A DNA stretch of 64,000 bases from contig CABDWT010000018.1 of assembly GCA_901456055.1 (NCBI GenBank), positions 310,001-374,000 on the forward strand. The letters are read 5' to 3'. How positions within the stretch are numbered: the stretch's first letter is position 1; each line of letters opens with the position of its first letter. Below, one piece after another: positions 25,257 to 35,214 of this stretch. The position numbers and the translations under genes are program-made. Under the pieces are notes generated by a model. That model was not told the origin of the DNA. It saw only the letters and a program-made list of their open reading frames with translations, and made no database searches. The DNA is from Phytobacter ursingii (lineage in GTDB: Bacteria; Pseudomonadota; Gammaproteobacteria; Enterobacterales; Enterobacteriaceae).

Positions 25257-25538
25257 TTACATGACGTCGAAAATACGTACGTCAGGCGCGCTGTTTAAAT
25301 AGGGTTTCAATCCTGCAACGACATCCTGCGTGAACAGCGGACTGCTAAGGTATGCCTGCGCCTGCGCCACAGTCTTAAAGCCGTGCAGCACCTGGACATC
25401 CTCGTCACGGACAAGCAGCTCTTTAGAGGTGGCACCCTCAATGGTGGTCAGAAACGGGGTTTTGTATTTCTGGTATACCCCCGCGGCTGCCGCACGGTTT
25501 TCATTACTGATATCCAGGGTGATTTGCAGATAAGCCAT
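25257..25538 (-). CDS. Small protein of monooxygenase-like (dimeric alpha/beta barrel) type
   Basis: 93 aa starting MAYLQITLDI. Size, the initial beta-strand, a central VQVLHGFKTVAQAQAYL and a terminal strand VRIFDVM resemble ABM/EthD-like small dimeric barrels, but I cannot place the family firmly. No catalytic residues can be named. It is the first gene of the leftward set with the AhpD-like, cupin and amine-oxidase-like genes. Confidence 0.65.
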   Translation of the reverse strand: MAYLQITLDISNENRAAAAGVYQKYKTPFLTTIEGATSKELLVRDEDVQVLHGFKTVAQAQAYLSSPLFTQDVVAGLKPYLNSAPDVRIFDVM

Positions 25539-25755
25539 CGTTCTCTCCTTCGCTCAGGGTTGAGGTAACACGCCCGGTTACAAACCCGGTCTGTATTACC
25601 TTTCGTTGAGGGCGATTATCAGAAAGCCAGACAGCTTCAACAAATCAGATAATCTTGCGGAGCAGAGAAGAAATTCTATGTCGTGGTTTGGCAGGGAATA
25701 AAGCATCACGCGGCTGGACTGATTGCCGGGACAGCGTGATACCTGATGAGGCAGT

Positions 25756-26679
25756 TTATGAGCGGTCTGAAACGACATCCTGAAGAAGCCAGTCATGGAA
25801 AACTTTTACTTCATCACGCATGACTTTTTGCTGCGGGGTGACCAGATAATAGGACCACCTGAGTGGCCAACGGTGGTCGGGATGCAGCTGGGCCAGCTGT
25901 CCGGTTTCGATAAGTTTTTTCACCAGAGCATAGCGGACAATAGCCACACCCCTGCCGCTCAGGGCCGACAGGATCACCGCCGAGGTAGAGTTAATATGCA
26001 GTCCGCTTTCCAGCGCGTCGGGTGCACCGACCGCCATCAGGACAGCATCCCATGACGGAAAATCTGCCCCGGGATGCGGCGTGTCATCGTGAATGAGTTT
26101 TTGCGTGGCGAGCCATTCACTGCAGGCCATTTTCCCGGACGGCACCAGGTGGGGACTGCAGACCAGCACCGCTTCCTCATCCATCAGCCAGGTTTTATTC
26201 ACGCCAGGCCAGTCGCCCTGTCCGCAGCGAATACCGATATCCGCCTCGCCGTGCGACACGTCCATCAGCTTTTCCGTGACATTAAGCCGCAGATCGATAT
26301 TTTCGTGCGTTTCCGAAAACCGGTTCAGGCGATCCATCAGCCAGTTCATCATCAGTACCTGCGATGCCGTCACCACCACAACCGAGCGCGAGCGGCGACC
26401 ACGAAGCTTGTTTAATCCGGTTTCAAGTTTGTCGAGCCCCAGCGTGATGTCCTGGAGTGCCTCCTGCGCTTCGTCAACCAGCGTCAGCCGCTCTTTTCCT
26501 GAACGGGTGCGGTGAAGAAGCGGGTGCCCGACCCAGTCTTCCAGCGAGCGCACCAGCTGGCCTACTGCGGCGGGCGTAACGCCCAGTTCCTGAGCCGCGC
26601 CGGTAAAGCTGCCATGCCTGGCGGTTGCTTCAAAAGCGTGCAGCCATTTAAGTCGGTTTAGCGATCGCATTGTGGTCAT
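25756..26679 (-). CDS. LysR-family regulator (GcvA-like) at the centre of the redox cluster
   Basis: 307 aa. The N-terminal winged helix reads LKWLHAFEATARHGSFTGAA and ELGVTPAAVGQLVRSLE, as in GcvA-type LysR proteins. The effector domain follows, with MDVSHGEADIGIRCGQGDWPG. It is divergent from the SDR-led operon (167-bp gap) and upstream of the leftward four-gene set, so it is well placed to control both. Ligand unknown. Confidence 0.88.
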   Translation of the reverse strand: MTTMRSLNRLKWLHAFEATARHGSFTGAAQELGVTPAAVGQLVRSLEDWVGHPLLHRTRSGKERLTLVDEAQEALQDITLGLDKLETGLNKLRGRRSRSVVVVTASQVLMMNWLMDRLNRFSETHENIDLRLNVTEKLMDVSHGEADIGIRCGQGDWPGVNKTWLMDEEAVLVCSPHLVPSGKMACSEWLATQKLIHDDTPHPGADFPSWDAVLMAVGAPDALESGLHINSTSAVILSALSGRGVAIVRYALVKKLIETGQLAQLHPDHRWPLRWSYYLVTPQQKVMRDEVKVFHDWLLQDVVSDRS

Positions 26680-26846
26680 CCTGATGCATTATTTTCCTCA
26701 GTATACGCCAGCGAGAAAGATTTTCTTTCCTGGGTCGCAATTTCTTCTCAGTCGTCAATCAGGGGCCCGAGTGGCATTCTGATTTCACACGATGAGGAGC
26801 GCGGCTTTTCATCAATGACAAACATATGAATTCAAAGAGGTTAGCG

Positions 26847-27623
26847 ATGAACGCATCTTTTGCCGGTAAAAAACTGTTAGTGGTCGGTGGTACAAGCGGT
26901 ATGGGCTTCGAAACGGCGAAGCTGGTTCTGAAAAACGGTGGCAGCGTTGTGCTGGTTGGCAATCGCCAGGACAAAGCCGAGCAGGCCCGCCAGGCACTGG
27001 CTGCTGATGGTCAGGTTTCCATCATCGTTGCCGACCTGATGAAAGAAGAAGGTATGCAGCACGTGGTGAATACCATTAATGCCGAACACAAAGATATCAG
27101 CCTGCTGGTCAATGCGGCTGGCGTATTTTTCCCGAAACCGTTCACCGAACATGAAGCGTCAGACTATGACATGTACATGAACATTAACCGCGCGACGTTC
27201 TTTATTACCCGTGACGTGGTGCGCAATATGGTTGAAGCCGGCATTAAAGGCTCCATCGTTAATATCGGCTCCATGTGGGCACAGCAGGCCATCGGTGCCA
27301 CTCCGTCTTCAGCGTACTCAATGGCAAAAGCGGGTCTGCACGCGCTGACCAAAAACCTGGCCATTGAGCTGGGTGAAAAAGGGATCCGAGTGAATGCGGT
27401 TTCTCCGGCCGTTGTTCACACGCCGATTTACGAAGGATTCATTCCGAAAGACGACGTGAAGGACGTAATGAACAGCTTTGACAGCTTCCACCCGATCGGC
27501 CGCGTGGGTACCCCGGTCGATATCGCGGAAACCGTTGCTTTCCTGCTTTCTGATAAGACTGGCTGGGTCACCGGCGCTATCTGGGATATCGATGGCGGCG
27601 TAATGGCTGGCCGTAACGCCTGA
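26847..27623 (+). CDS. Short-chain dehydrogenase/reductase
   Basis: 258-aa SDR. Cofactor motif TSGMGFETA in the Rossmann fold, NAAG structural motif at VNAAGVFFP, catalytic Ser in VNIGSMW, and the YxxxK pair SAYSMAKAG. Typical C-terminus [25 protein letters not shown] is chosen as start because GAGG lies 7 bp upstream; an ATG 21 bp earlier lacks one. First gene of a five-gene rightward operon. Confidence 0.9.
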   Translation: MNASFAGKKLLVVGGTSGMGFETAKLVLKNGGSVVLVGNRQDKAEQARQALAADGQVSIIVADLMKEEGMQHVVNTINAEHKDISLLVNAAGVFFPKPFTEHEASDYDMYMNINRATFFITRDVVRNMVEAGIKGSIVNIGSMWAQQAIGATPSSAYSMAKAGLHALTKNLAIELGEKGIRVNAVSPAVVHTPIYEGFIPKDDVKDVMNSFDSFHPIGRVGTPVDIAETVAFLLSDKTGWVTGAIWDIDGGVMAGRNA

Positions 27624-27668
27624 TGACCATGCCGCACGCGCTTACCCGCGTGCGGCACTGGAGTAATT

Positions 27669-28151
27669 ATGCAAATCCAGACCGCGCATTATGACCTTGT
27701 CACCTCGTGGCAGGGGGGCATGGCCAGCCGGACGCTCTGCCAGTCCTTTTCCGCAGACAACGCTCCGCCTGCCCTGCAAAGTCATGTTATCGATTCCGAT
27801 GAACCGGTTTCGCTGGGTGGCGAAGGGCTGGCTCCTGATCCCCAGGAGCTGATGCTTGCTGCGTTTAATGCCTGCATAATGGCCGCCTTTATTCTCGAAG
27901 CCAGGGCTGAAGGTCTCGCCCTTACGCATCTTGAAATACACACTGACGGGCACCTTCCGAAGGGTATACCGGCCTCCGGTGACAGTCCTGCAGAGGATGC
28001 TTCCGGCAGGCTTGTGTATGTCATCCATGTAAGCGGTGGCGGCACGGTGCATCAGTTTGAAGGGGTTCATCAACGGGTGATTGACTCCTCTCTGAACCGG
28101 TGGTTACTGGCCCAGAATATGCTGATCGAAGGTGACTTAATACTGAACTGA
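27669..28151 (+). CDS. OsmC-like family protein with one catalytic cysteine
   Basis: 160 aa. The OsmC/Ohr core is visible as GGEGLAPDPQELMLAAFNAC followed by EARAEGLALTHLEIHTDG. The first conserved Cys (in FNAC) is present, but the second, normally in an SPVC-like turn near the C-terminus, is replaced (DSSLNRWLL). The classical two-cysteine peroxide reduction is therefore doubtful; thiol-ester or electrophile handling is possible. It begins 45 bp after the SDR stop. Confidence 0.78.
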   Translation: MQIQTAHYDLVTSWQGGMASRTLCQSFSADNAPPALQSHVIDSDEPVSLGGEGLAPDPQELMLAAFNACIMAAFILEARAEGLALTHLEIHTDGHLPKGIPASGDSPAEDASGRLVYVIHVSGGGTVHQFEGVHQRVIDSSLNRWLLAQNMLIEGDLILN

Positions 28152-28188
28152 CGCGGCTGGATTGTTCTGTTCTACAGGAAAAAATGAT

Positions 28189-28707
28189 ATGAACACACCA
28201 AGAGTAACTCCCTGGCAGGATGAAGAGCCAGTCGACGCCGCTCTTCTCAACGCGATAAAGGCCCGTCGGCCCGGCGGAAGACTGATAGGTATTGACCGGG
28301 TATTACTGAAGAGTGCCCCCCTGGCCACGGGCTGGAATGAACTGATGGTACGGGTACGTCAGGAATTTTCACTCAGCCTTGAATACCGGGAACTGATCAT
28401 GCTGCGCGTTGCCTGGCTGAATAAAGCAGAATTTGAATGGAACGTGCACTACCCTGCCTATCTGGATGCAGGCGGAACGGCTGAAAAAGCAGAAGCCCTG
28501 CGGTTATCCTCCGCGCCACACGTCTTTAATAGCACCGAAACGTTGCTTATACATCTTACGGACCAGTCCACCCGGAACGTCGTGGTTGAGGAGAAAGTAA
28601 TCGGTGCGCTGAAAAGCCTGTTAGGTGAAAAAGAGACCGTAGAAGCGGTTGCTACTGTCGCCGCCTATAACATGGTGTCCCGTTTTCTTGTCGCCCTTGC
28701 CATCTGA
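28189..28707 (+). CDS. Carboxymuconolactone decarboxylase family protein without CxxC
   Basis: 172 aa. The CMD fold is seen in SLEYRELIMLRVAWLNKAEF followed by EWNVHYPAYLDAGG. The redox Cys pair of AhpD is replaced by EFEWNVH (residues 81-87), as in non-peroxidase members. MNTPRV at 28189 has AGGA about 9 bp upstream; the frame opens at 28162. The cluster thus has two CMD-fold proteins, one on each side of the LysR gene, one with and one without CxxC. Confidence 0.8.
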   Translation: MNTPRVTPWQDEEPVDAALLNAIKARRPGGRLIGIDRVLLKSAPLATGWNELMVRVRQEFSLSLEYRELIMLRVAWLNKAEFEWNVHYPAYLDAGGTAEKAEALRLSSAPHVFNSTETLLIHLTDQSTRNVVVEEKVIGALKSLLGEKETVEAVATVAAYNMVSRFLVALAI

Positions 28708-28734
28708 CAACCCCAAATTTTTCCGGTGCAATTT

Positions 28735-29763
28735 ATGAATAAAAAATATCGCGCTATGCAGATCGTCGCCCCCGGTGTGCTGGAAATGACCGAGCGGCCG
28801 GTACCCGCTCCCGGCCCGGATGAAGTGCTCATCAAAATTGAAGCATGCGGCGTATGCGGTGCCGATCTCCGGGACGCGGAAAAAGCACCGCAGGCGGGCC
28901 AGCCCGGCCGTATACCGGGACATGAAATTGTCGGGTTTATTGCCCGGAAGGGGAACAGGGTACCCGATATCTGGCAAACCGGTCAGCGGGTAGGTGTCGG
29001 ACGTCTGGGGGGGTACTGTCAGCACTGCAACCCCTGCCGCAGCGGGCTTTTTCATCTTTGTGAAAATCAGCTTACGCCTGGACTCAGCTGTGATGGCGGC
29101 TACGCAGAGTACGTCGTCATGCGGCACACCGCGCTGATAGCCATCCCCTCAGCGCTCTCTTCCGTGCATGCCGCCCCGATCCTTTGTGCCGGTACCGCAA
29201 CATTCAACGCGCTGCGTAATTCAGGCGCAAAGGCGGGCGACAGAGTCGCGGTTCTCGGAGTGGGTGGCCTTGGCCACATGGCCGTTCAGTACGCCCGTAA
29301 AATGGGCTTTGAGGTGACGGTGATTGCGCGGGGTAGCGAAAAAGAACGAGCGGCCTATGAGCTGGGTGCGCATCACTACATCAATACACTTGATGAAAAC
29401 GCATCAGAACGCCTGAAAAATGACGGTGGTGTGGATTTTATTGTGGCAACGGCACCGGCTTCAGAAACGGTTTCAGCCCTCCTGTCCTCCCTGGCACCCC
29501 GGGGAAAAGCGATCCTGCTGGGTACCGGACAAACGCCGCTACAGGTGATGCCCGGTATGATGATCGGCGCTGAACGTACCCTGACAGGATCTTTCGTCAG
29601 CACACCAGCGCAAACCGAGCGCGCGCTGCAGTTCAGCCACCTCTTTCAGGCTTTGCCTGTTACAGAGCTACTGCCATTTGAAAGGGCAAATGAGGCGCTC
29701 ATCAGACTGAAGCAGGGTCTGGCGCGATACCGGATAGTGCTCACCATGAATCAGGATAATTAA
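28735..29763 (+). CDS. Zinc-dependent alcohol dehydrogenase (MDR family)
   Basis: 342 aa. Catalytic zinc ligands: Cys41 in GVCGADL, His63/Glu64 in GHE and Cys151. Structural zinc ligands Cys95, Cys98, Cys101 and Cys109 (CQHCNPCRSGLFHLC). NAD(P) Rossmann motif GVGGLG near 176-180. Layout close to AdhP/YahK-type alcohol or aldehyde reductases. A GTG at 28726 is in frame, but ATG 28735 is preferred. It is fourth gene of the operon. Substrate unknown. Confidence 0.88.
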   Translation: MNKKYRAMQIVAPGVLEMTERPVPAPGPDEVLIKIEACGVCGADLRDAEKAPQAGQPGRIPGHEIVGFIARKGNRVPDIWQTGQRVGVGRLGGYCQHCNPCRSGLFHLCENQLTPGLSCDGGYAEYVVMRHTALIAIPSALSSVHAAPILCAGTATFNALRNSGAKAGDRVAVLGVGGLGHMAVQYARKMGFEVTVIARGSEKERAAYELGAHHYINTLDENASERLKNDGGVDFIVATAPASETVSALLSSLAPRGKAILLGTGQTPLQVMPGMMIGAERTLTGSFVSTPAQTERALQFSHLFQALPVTELLPFERANEALIRLKQGLARYRIVLTMNQDN

Positions 29764-29767
29764 TTAT

Positions 29768-30973
29768 ATGTCCGCAGAACATTTTCTGCCTGTTGCAGAT
29801 CAGAAAAACAATATCATCCGCCTGTCGGCCGCACAGGCTCTCGCCGGTGCTAACTCTGTGGTTTTTTATGCCACAGGCGCAATTGTGGGTAACTTGATTG
29901 CACCTGCAAGCTCGCTGGCCACGCTGCCCATCACCATGTTTGTACTTGGGATGGCGGTCTGCATCTTGCCGTTAGGTTCACTGGCGCGGAAAAATGGTCG
30001 TAAAGCTGCTTTTATAGTCGGCACCGGGGCTGGCGTCATTACCGGACTGACCGCCGCACTTGCCGTCGTCATTGGCTCTTTTATACTTTTCTGCATTGCC
30101 GCATTTATGGGCGGAGCATATGCGGCCGTTGCGCTCAGCTTTCGTTTTGCCGCAACGGACGGCGTCACGCCCGAACGCCGGGCCAGGGCTTTGTCGCTGG
30201 TTATGGGGGGCGGAGTGATTGCTGGCGTGGTTGGTCCCATGCTGGTTTCAGGAACGATGCATCTCTGGCCGCCTCATACCTTTGCCGTCACGTTCCTCGC
30301 CCAGGCTCTCGTGGCCTTCATATCAGCATTCATACTCAAAGGCGTAAAGACCGCAGAACCTGCCAGCGCGATAAAAACGGGTGGGCGGCCTTTACGCGAA
30401 ATTGTCCGCCAGCCAGGGTTTGCCAGAACCGTATTCAGCGGTGCGGTAACCTATATGGTGATGAACTTCCTGATGACGGCAGCACCACTTTCGATGCACA
30501 TGCACGGTATTTCTCAGCAGGCGTCCAATCTCGGTATCCAGTGGCATGTTATTGCCATGTACGGTCCGGGATTTTTTACTGGCAAATTAATTAACCGCTT
30601 TGGGGCTATGCGTATCGCCGCTGCGGGTCTGCTTATCACGGCATGCTCTGTGCTGGCCGGACTCAGTGGAACCGATATTTTTCACTACTGGTTGTCGCTG
30701 ATTTTGTTGGGTCTGGGCTGGAATTTTGGCTTCACCGGCGCATCGGCGAAGATAATTGAATATCACCGTCCCGAAGAGAAAACCCAGGTCCAGTCCCTGA
30801 ACGATTTTGTGGTGTTTGGGGTGATGATTGTAGGCTCATTTTCTTCAGGAGCTCTGCTCAGTCTCTACGGCTGGAACGCCGTCCTGTGGGGATCCCTTGT
30901 TCCCGTCGGGCTTGCCTTTTTAGGTATTGTTAACGAGTTGCGGGCAAAAAAGCACGATAAATTAAGCTCCTGA
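29768..30973 (+). CDS. MFS transporter ending the SDR-led operon
   Basis: 401 aa with about twelve hydrophobic segments and an MFS loop 2-3 like sequence LGSLARKNGRKAAF. It starts 4 bp after the dehydrogenase stop, so it is translationally close and co-transcribed. It could export a toxic product or import the substrate handled by the cluster. A hairpin GCCCAAAAT/ATTTTGGGC (31029-31057) lies 55 bp after its stop. Confidence 0.85.
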   Translation: MSAEHFLPVADQKNNIIRLSAAQALAGANSVVFYATGAIVGNLIAPASSLATLPITMFVLGMAVCILPLGSLARKNGRKAAFIVGTGAGVITGLTAALAVVIGSFILFCIAAFMGGAYAAVALSFRFAATDGVTPERRARALSLVMGGGVIAGVVGPMLVSGTMHLWPPHTFAVTFLAQALVAFISAFILKGVKTAEPASAIKTGGRPLREIVRQPGFARTVFSGAVTYMVMNFLMTAAPLSMHMHGISQQASNLGIQWHVIAMYGPGFFTGKLINRFGAMRIAAAGLLITACSVLAGLSGTDIFHYWLSLILLGLGWNFGFTGASAKIIEYHRPEEKTQVQSLNDFVVFGVMIVGSFSSGALLSLYGWNAVLWGSLVPVGLAFLGIVNELRAKKHDKLSS

Positions 30974-31028
30974 CACGGTTTTATCTGCTGCCTGTAAGTG
31001 AATTATGTTTATGTGAAAAGTATTTAAA

Positions 31029-31057
31029 GCCCAAAATTAACGAGCATCATTTTGGGC
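31029..31057 (+). terminator. Stem-loop after the MFS gene (probable transcript end)
   Basis: GCCCAAAAT and ATTTTGGGC form a 9-bp stem with an 11-base loop. Only a weak T-rich tail follows, so intrinsic termination is plausible but not certain. Confidence 0.45.
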
Positions 31058-31093
31058 ATACTTGCCGATGCTTACTGGTTCCATGCTCTCATT

Positions 31094-31166
31094 AACGTCC
31101 GCTTTTCGCTCACAGCGGACCTTGAACCCAGTAAATTCATCCGCTCGGTGCCAGGAGCGAACGTTG
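31094..31166. repeat. Dispersed hairpin repeat, copy 3 (best preserved)
   Basis: Left hairpin GTCCGCT...AGCGGAC (31097-31119 area) and right hairpin TCCGCT...AGCGAA, with outer ends AACGTCCGCT and AGCGAACGTT also complementary. It can fold as two hairpins on a stem. Located between the redox cluster and the ars operon. Confidence 0.7.
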
Positions 31167-31235
31167 CCAAAACATCTTTATAAAATAATGGACCGTTCTG
31201 GATAGAGCAGCGGGAATGAATGCCAAAATTATCCT

Positions 31236-31255
31236 AAGGGGGCATCTGCCCCCTT
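31236..31255 (-). terminator. Terminator of the ars operon
   Basis: AAGGGGGCA-TC-TGCCCCCTT, six bases beyond the arsC stop, with a following T-containing stretch on the coding strand. The stem also reads well on the other strand. Confidence 0.7.
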
Positions 31256-31260
31256 TATAT

Positions 31261-31686
31261 TTATTTAAATCGCTTACCTGTTTCATCAACGACTTTTTCT
31301 CCGTCTTCCTTGGCGAAAGCACCTTGTTGCGCATCCGGAAGGATATCCAGCACAACCTCAGACGGACGACACAGGCGTGTTCCCCGTGGCGTCACGACGA
31401 TAGGGCGGTTAATCAGGATTGGATGCTGCAGCATAAAGTCGATTAACCGATCGTCAGTAAATTTATCTTCCGCAAGCCCCAGCTCTTCATAAGGCTCGAC
31501 ATTTTTACGCAATAGTGCCCGCACGCTGATCCCCATATCTGCAATGATTTTAACCAGCTCATCGCGTGACGGTGGATTTTCAAGGTAATGAATAATGGTC
31601 GGTTCATTACCACTGTTGCGGATCATTTCCAGCGTATTACGCGACGTGCCGCATGCCGGGTTGTGATAAATAGTGATGTTGCTCAT
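31261..31686 (-). CDS. arsC: Arsenate reductase (glutaredoxin-coupled)
   Basis: 141 aa, full length for the R773/chromosomal ArsC family. It reduces arsenate to arsenite, with glutathione and glutaredoxin as reductants, for export by ArsB. The catalytic Cys12 lies in HNPACGTSRNT, and downstream arginines binding arsenate are seen in NRPIVVTPRGTRLCRP. It starts 12 bp after arsB and ends the operon, followed by a terminator. Confidence 0.96.
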   Translation of the reverse strand: MSNITIYHNPACGTSRNTLEMIRNSGNEPTIIHYLENPPSRDELVKIIADMGISVRALLRKNVEPYEELGLAEDKFTDDRLIDFMLQHPILINRPIVVTPRGTRLCRPSEVVLDILPDAQQGAFAKEDGEKVVDETGKRFK

Positions 31687-31698
31687 ATCAGTATCTCA

Positions 31699-32988
31699 TT
31701 ACAAAGTGAAAGAGAGACGTAGCGCCAGCGCGGCCAGCGTTACAAATAGCACAGGCAGAGTCATAACGATCCCGGTGCGGAAATAGTATCCCCAGGTAAT
31801 CGTCATATTCTTCTGTGAAAGTACATGCAACCAGAGCAGCGTTGCCAGGCTACCAATAGGTGTAATTTTCGGCCCCAGATCGCAGCCAATCACGTTGGCG
31901 TAGATCATCGCCTCTTTGATAACGCCGGTTGCGGTGCTGCCATCAATAGAGAGCGCGCCAACCAGCACGGTCGGCATGTTATTCATGATGGAAGACAGGA
32001 AAGCCGTCAGGAAGCCAGTACCCAGCGTCGCGGCCCAGAGTCCTTTATCCGCCAGCACGTTCAGCACACCTGAAAGGTATTCGGTAAGCCCGGCGTTGCG
32101 CAGACCGTAGACCACCAGGTACATCCCCAGCGAGAAGATGACGATCTGCCAGGGGGCGCCATGCAGCACTTTTCCCGTGTTAATGGCATGGCCGCGTTTC
32201 GCCACGGCAAACAGGATGAGCGCCCCCACCGCCGCAATCGCGCTCACCGGAATACCGAGCGGTTCAAGGACGAAAAAACCTACCAGCAACAGAATTAAAA
32301 CGACCCAGCCGGTACGAAACGTCGCCGGATCTTTAATCGCTATTGCAGGTGTCTTAAGAAGAGACAGCTCGTAAGTCGGCGGGATATCTTTGCGAAAGAA
32401 CAGATGCAGCATCACCAACGTGGCAACAATGGCTGCAATATCGACCGGAACCATCACCGACGCGTATTCGGTGAACCCCAGACCGAAGAAGTCTGCCGAA
32501 ACAATATTCACCAGGTTCGACACGATAAGCGGCAGACTGGCGGTATCGGCAATAAACCCGGCGGCCATCACGAATGCCAGCGTGGTGCCTTTGCTGAAAC
32601 CTAATGCCAGCAGCATGGCAATCACGATCGGTGTCAGAATAAGAGCAGCCCCGTCGTTGGCAAACAGTGCCGCCACCGCTGCGCCGAGCAGAACGATATA
32701 CGTAAAGAGCAAACGGCCCCGACCGTTACCCCAACGCGATACATGCAGCGCTGCCCATTCGAAAAAGCCGGATTCATCGAGCAGCAGGCTGATAATAATG
32801 ACGGCAATAAACGTTGCCGTCGCGTTCCAGACGATATTCCACACCACCGGAATATCGCCTGAATGCACAACGCCTGAAATCAAAGCCAGGGCTGCGCCCA
32901 GCGTCGCGCTCCAGCCGATCCCTAATCCCTTCGGCTGCCAGATAACCAAAACAAGGGTCAGGACAAAAATAGCGCCTGCCAGTAACAT
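31699..32988 (-). CDS. arsB: Arsenite/antimonite efflux permease
   Basis: 429 aa, the usual ArsB length, with twelve hydrophobic segments and typical stretches [15 protein letters not shown] and [10 protein letters not shown]. It exports arsenite, alone driven by proton motive force or with the ArsA ATPase. AGGAGG precedes the start. It lies 47 bp after arsA in the arsRDABC order. Confidence 0.96.
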   Translation of the reverse strand: MLLAGAIFVLTLVLVIWQPKGLGIGWSATLGAALALISGVVHSGDIPVVWNIVWNATATFIAVIIISLLLDESGFFEWAALHVSRWGNGRGRLLFTYIVLLGAAVAALFANDGAALILTPIVIAMLLALGFSKGTTLAFVMAAGFIADTASLPLIVSNLVNIVSADFFGLGFTEYASVMVPVDIAAIVATLVMLHLFFRKDIPPTYELSLLKTPAIAIKDPATFRTGWVVLILLLVGFFVLEPLGIPVSAIAAVGALILFAVAKRGHAINTGKVLHGAPWQIVIFSLGMYLVVYGLRNAGLTEYLSGVLNVLADKGLWAATLGTGFLTAFLSSIMNNMPTVLVGALSIDGSTATGVIKEAMIYANVIGCDLGPKITPIGSLATLLWLHVLSQKNMTITWGYYFRTGIVMTLPVLFVTLAALALRLSFTL

Positions 32989-33035
32989 AAAACCTCCTGA
33001 CAGAGCGGCTCTGCCGCCCTGTATTAACCAATAAA

Positions 33036-34787
33036 TTAACGCATCAACGCTCTGAGCTTTTCGATACCGGCAGGCTCTGACGCCAGTAACGGAACAAGCG
33101 CTATACGGTCAGCATGCTGATGCTTAACCGCCTCAATCTGCGGTAATTCCTGCCGGGCGCGCTGGCAAAGCAATGGAGAACGCGTATCCGCAATAGAAAG
33201 GCTGTTATTGATAATCCAGCCCCACGGATGAATCCCCGCGCGTTCAAGATCGGCCTGCAAATTCGCTGCCTCCAGCACTGGAGTGGTTTCCGCAAGCGTA
33301 ACCAGCAGCACTTTGGTTCGCTCCGGGTCCTGAAGCTGCATCATCGGGGTAGTAAAATGGCCTTTGTCGCCCATTTTTTTGGCAATTTCGCGGTGATAAG
33401 CCCCGGTCGCATCCAGCAGCAACAGCGTGTGTCCCGTAGGGGCGGTATCCATAACAACAAACCGCTTACCTGCTTCACGAATCACCCGGGAAAAAGCCTG
33501 AAACACGGCAATTTCCTCAGTACAGGGAGAGCGTAAATCCTCTTCCAGCAGCCGTTTCCCGGCTTCGTCCAGCTCTCTCCCCTTCGTCTCAAGGACATGC
33601 TGGCGATAGCGTTCGGTTTCTTCGTGTGGATTAATCCTGCTGACTTGCAGGTTATTCAGACAACCATTCAGTGTGGTACTGAGATGTGCAGCGGGATCTG
33701 AGGTGGTGAGATGGACATCAAATCCCCTATCCGCCAGCCTTACGGCGATGGCAGCAGCCATCGTGGTTTTCCCTACGCCACCTTTGCCCATCAGCATAAT
33801 CAGGCCGTGTTCACTGCGAGCAATGTCATCGACGAGATCAGAAAGCGATACGTTTTCAGACGTGTACAGGACGTTCGTTGCAGGGAGCGGTAATGCCCCT
33901 GAACGGATGTCCAGTAGTCCCTTCAATGCAGACACGCCAACCATGTTGATTGGTTGTAGTAATAAGGTATCTGTCGGTAGCTCAGATAAACCGGCGGGAA
34001 GATTTGCCAGTGCTTCCTGCTCCCGTTGCCATATCACAGCAGCCAGGGCGTCATATTCCGCTTCGGCTGCCGGCAAAACGCCATTAATCACCAGATACTG
34101 ATTTTTCAGGCCAATTGCAGCCAGTTCTTCATGGGTGCGGGCGACTTCCTGCAGCGTAGATTTCTGCAGTCGTGCAACCAGAACCAGGCGGGTACGTTCA
34201 GGATCGGATAACACCTCTACTGCATGAGCATACTGCTCACGCTGCTTTTCCAGCCCGGCCATTGGGCCAAGGCAGGAAGCACCATCCGGGTTACTCTCAA
34301 TGAAGCTACTCCAGGCACCGGGAAGCTGGAGAAGGCGAATCGTGTGGCCCGTCGGCGCTGTATCAAAAATAATGTGATCAAAGCGGGTCAGCAGAGAGGC
34401 GTCTGTCAATAAGCCGGTGAACTCATCGAACGCCGCAATCTCAGTGGTACAGGCCCCTGAAAGCTGCTCGCTGATACCGTTAACGACGTCATCAGGCAGA
34501 AGACCTTTGACAGGATCAACGATTCTGGCGCGGTATTGCTGCGCGGCTTCCTGTGGGTCGATCTCCAGTGCCGAAAGTCCGGGAACTGCTGCCACAGGAC
34601 GTATCGTGTTACCGATAGCCTGATCGAATACCTGGCCGACATTGGAGGCTGGATCGGTACTAACCAGCAAAACCCGCTTCCCCTGTTCGGCAAGGTGGAT
34701 AGCTGTCGCGCAGGAAATTGACGTTTTTCCTACGCCTCCCTTACCGGTAAAAAACAGGTAAGGCGGGATGTTCTGTAAGAATTTCAT
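33036..34787 (-). CDS. arsA: Arsenite-activated ATPase of the ArsAB pump
   Basis: 583 aa from [10 protein letters not shown], the canonical ArsA length and start, with AGGAGG upstream; a longer open frame to 34811 overlaps arsD and is not used. There are two homologous halves, each with a P-loop GKGGVGKT (15-22 and about 330-340) and a DTAPTGHT signal. The metalloid-binding cysteines corresponding to Cys113, Cys172 and Cys422 are visible in SGACTTE, GASCLGP and SPCTEE. It receives arsenite from ArsD. Confidence 0.96.
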   Translation of the reverse strand: MKFLQNIPPYLFFTGKGGVGKTSISCATAIHLAEQGKRVLLVSTDPASNVGQVFDQAIGNTIRPVAAVPGLSALEIDPQEAAQQYRARIVDPVKGLLPDDVVNGISEQLSGACTTEIAAFDEFTGLLTDASLLTRFDHIIFDTAPTGHTIRLLQLPGAWSSFIESNPDGASCLGPMAGLEKQREQYAHAVEVLSDPERTRLVLVARLQKSTLQEVARTHEELAAIGLKNQYLVINGVLPAAEAEYDALAAVIWQREQEALANLPAGLSELPTDTLLLQPINMVGVSALKGLLDIRSGALPLPATNVLYTSENVSLSDLVDDIARSEHGLIMLMGKGGVGKTTMAAAIAVRLADRGFDVHLTTSDPAAHLSTTLNGCLNNLQVSRINPHEETERYRQHVLETKGRELDEAGKRLLEEDLRSPCTEEIAVFQAFSRVIREAGKRFVVMDTAPTGHTLLLLDATGAYHREIAKKMGDKGHFTTPMMQLQDPERTKVLLVTLAETTPVLEAANLQADLERAGIHPWGWIINNSLSIADTRSPLLCQRARQELPQIEAVKHQHADRIALVPLLASEPAGIEKLRALMR

Positions 34788-34804
34788 GTGTCCTCCTGAC
34801 ATAT

Positions 34805-35167
34805 TCAGCAACAGGAAGTATTACCACCACAGCATCTGGTGGTAGCCAACCCTACCTTCTCCAGCGGAATAGCGAACCAGCGAGCCAGCTCAGCGCGTTT
34901 AGGGTATCGCCCTGTCATCACCGTTTCGCCGTCCAGCAGCAGTAGCGGAAGCCCTTCTGCTCCGGATGCTTCGAGGAATGCTTTCGCTTTCTCGTTCTGA
35001 ACAAAACTCATGGGCTGCTGCGCCAGGTTGTAACGTTCAACCTTTACGCCGCGACCTTTCAGCCACTGCACGTCAGCAGAGAAATCAACCAGAACCTGAT
35101 CGACATCTGAGCCACATACGCCGGTACTGCAGCACATTGCCGGGTCAAACACCGTTAACGTTTTCAT
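34805..35167 (-). CDS. arsD: Arsenite metallochaperone / weak repressor
   Basis: 120 aa, standard length. Cys12, Cys13 and Cys18 form the arsenite transfer site, and the vicinal pairs Cys112/113 and Cys119/120 are all present. It delivers arsenite to ArsA and raises its affinity. GAGG lies 9 bp before the start. It sits between arsR and arsA. Confidence 0.95.
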   Translation of the reverse strand: MKTLTVFDPAMCCSTGVCGSDVDQVLVDFSADVQWLKGRGVKVERYNLAQQPMSFVQNEKAKAFLEASGAEGLPLLLLDGETVMTGRYPKRAELARWFAIPLEKVGLATTRCCGGNTSCC

Positions 35168-35214
35168 TCTGAATACCTCACATTTGAAAAATCATATATG
35201 TTCAGGCAAATTTT

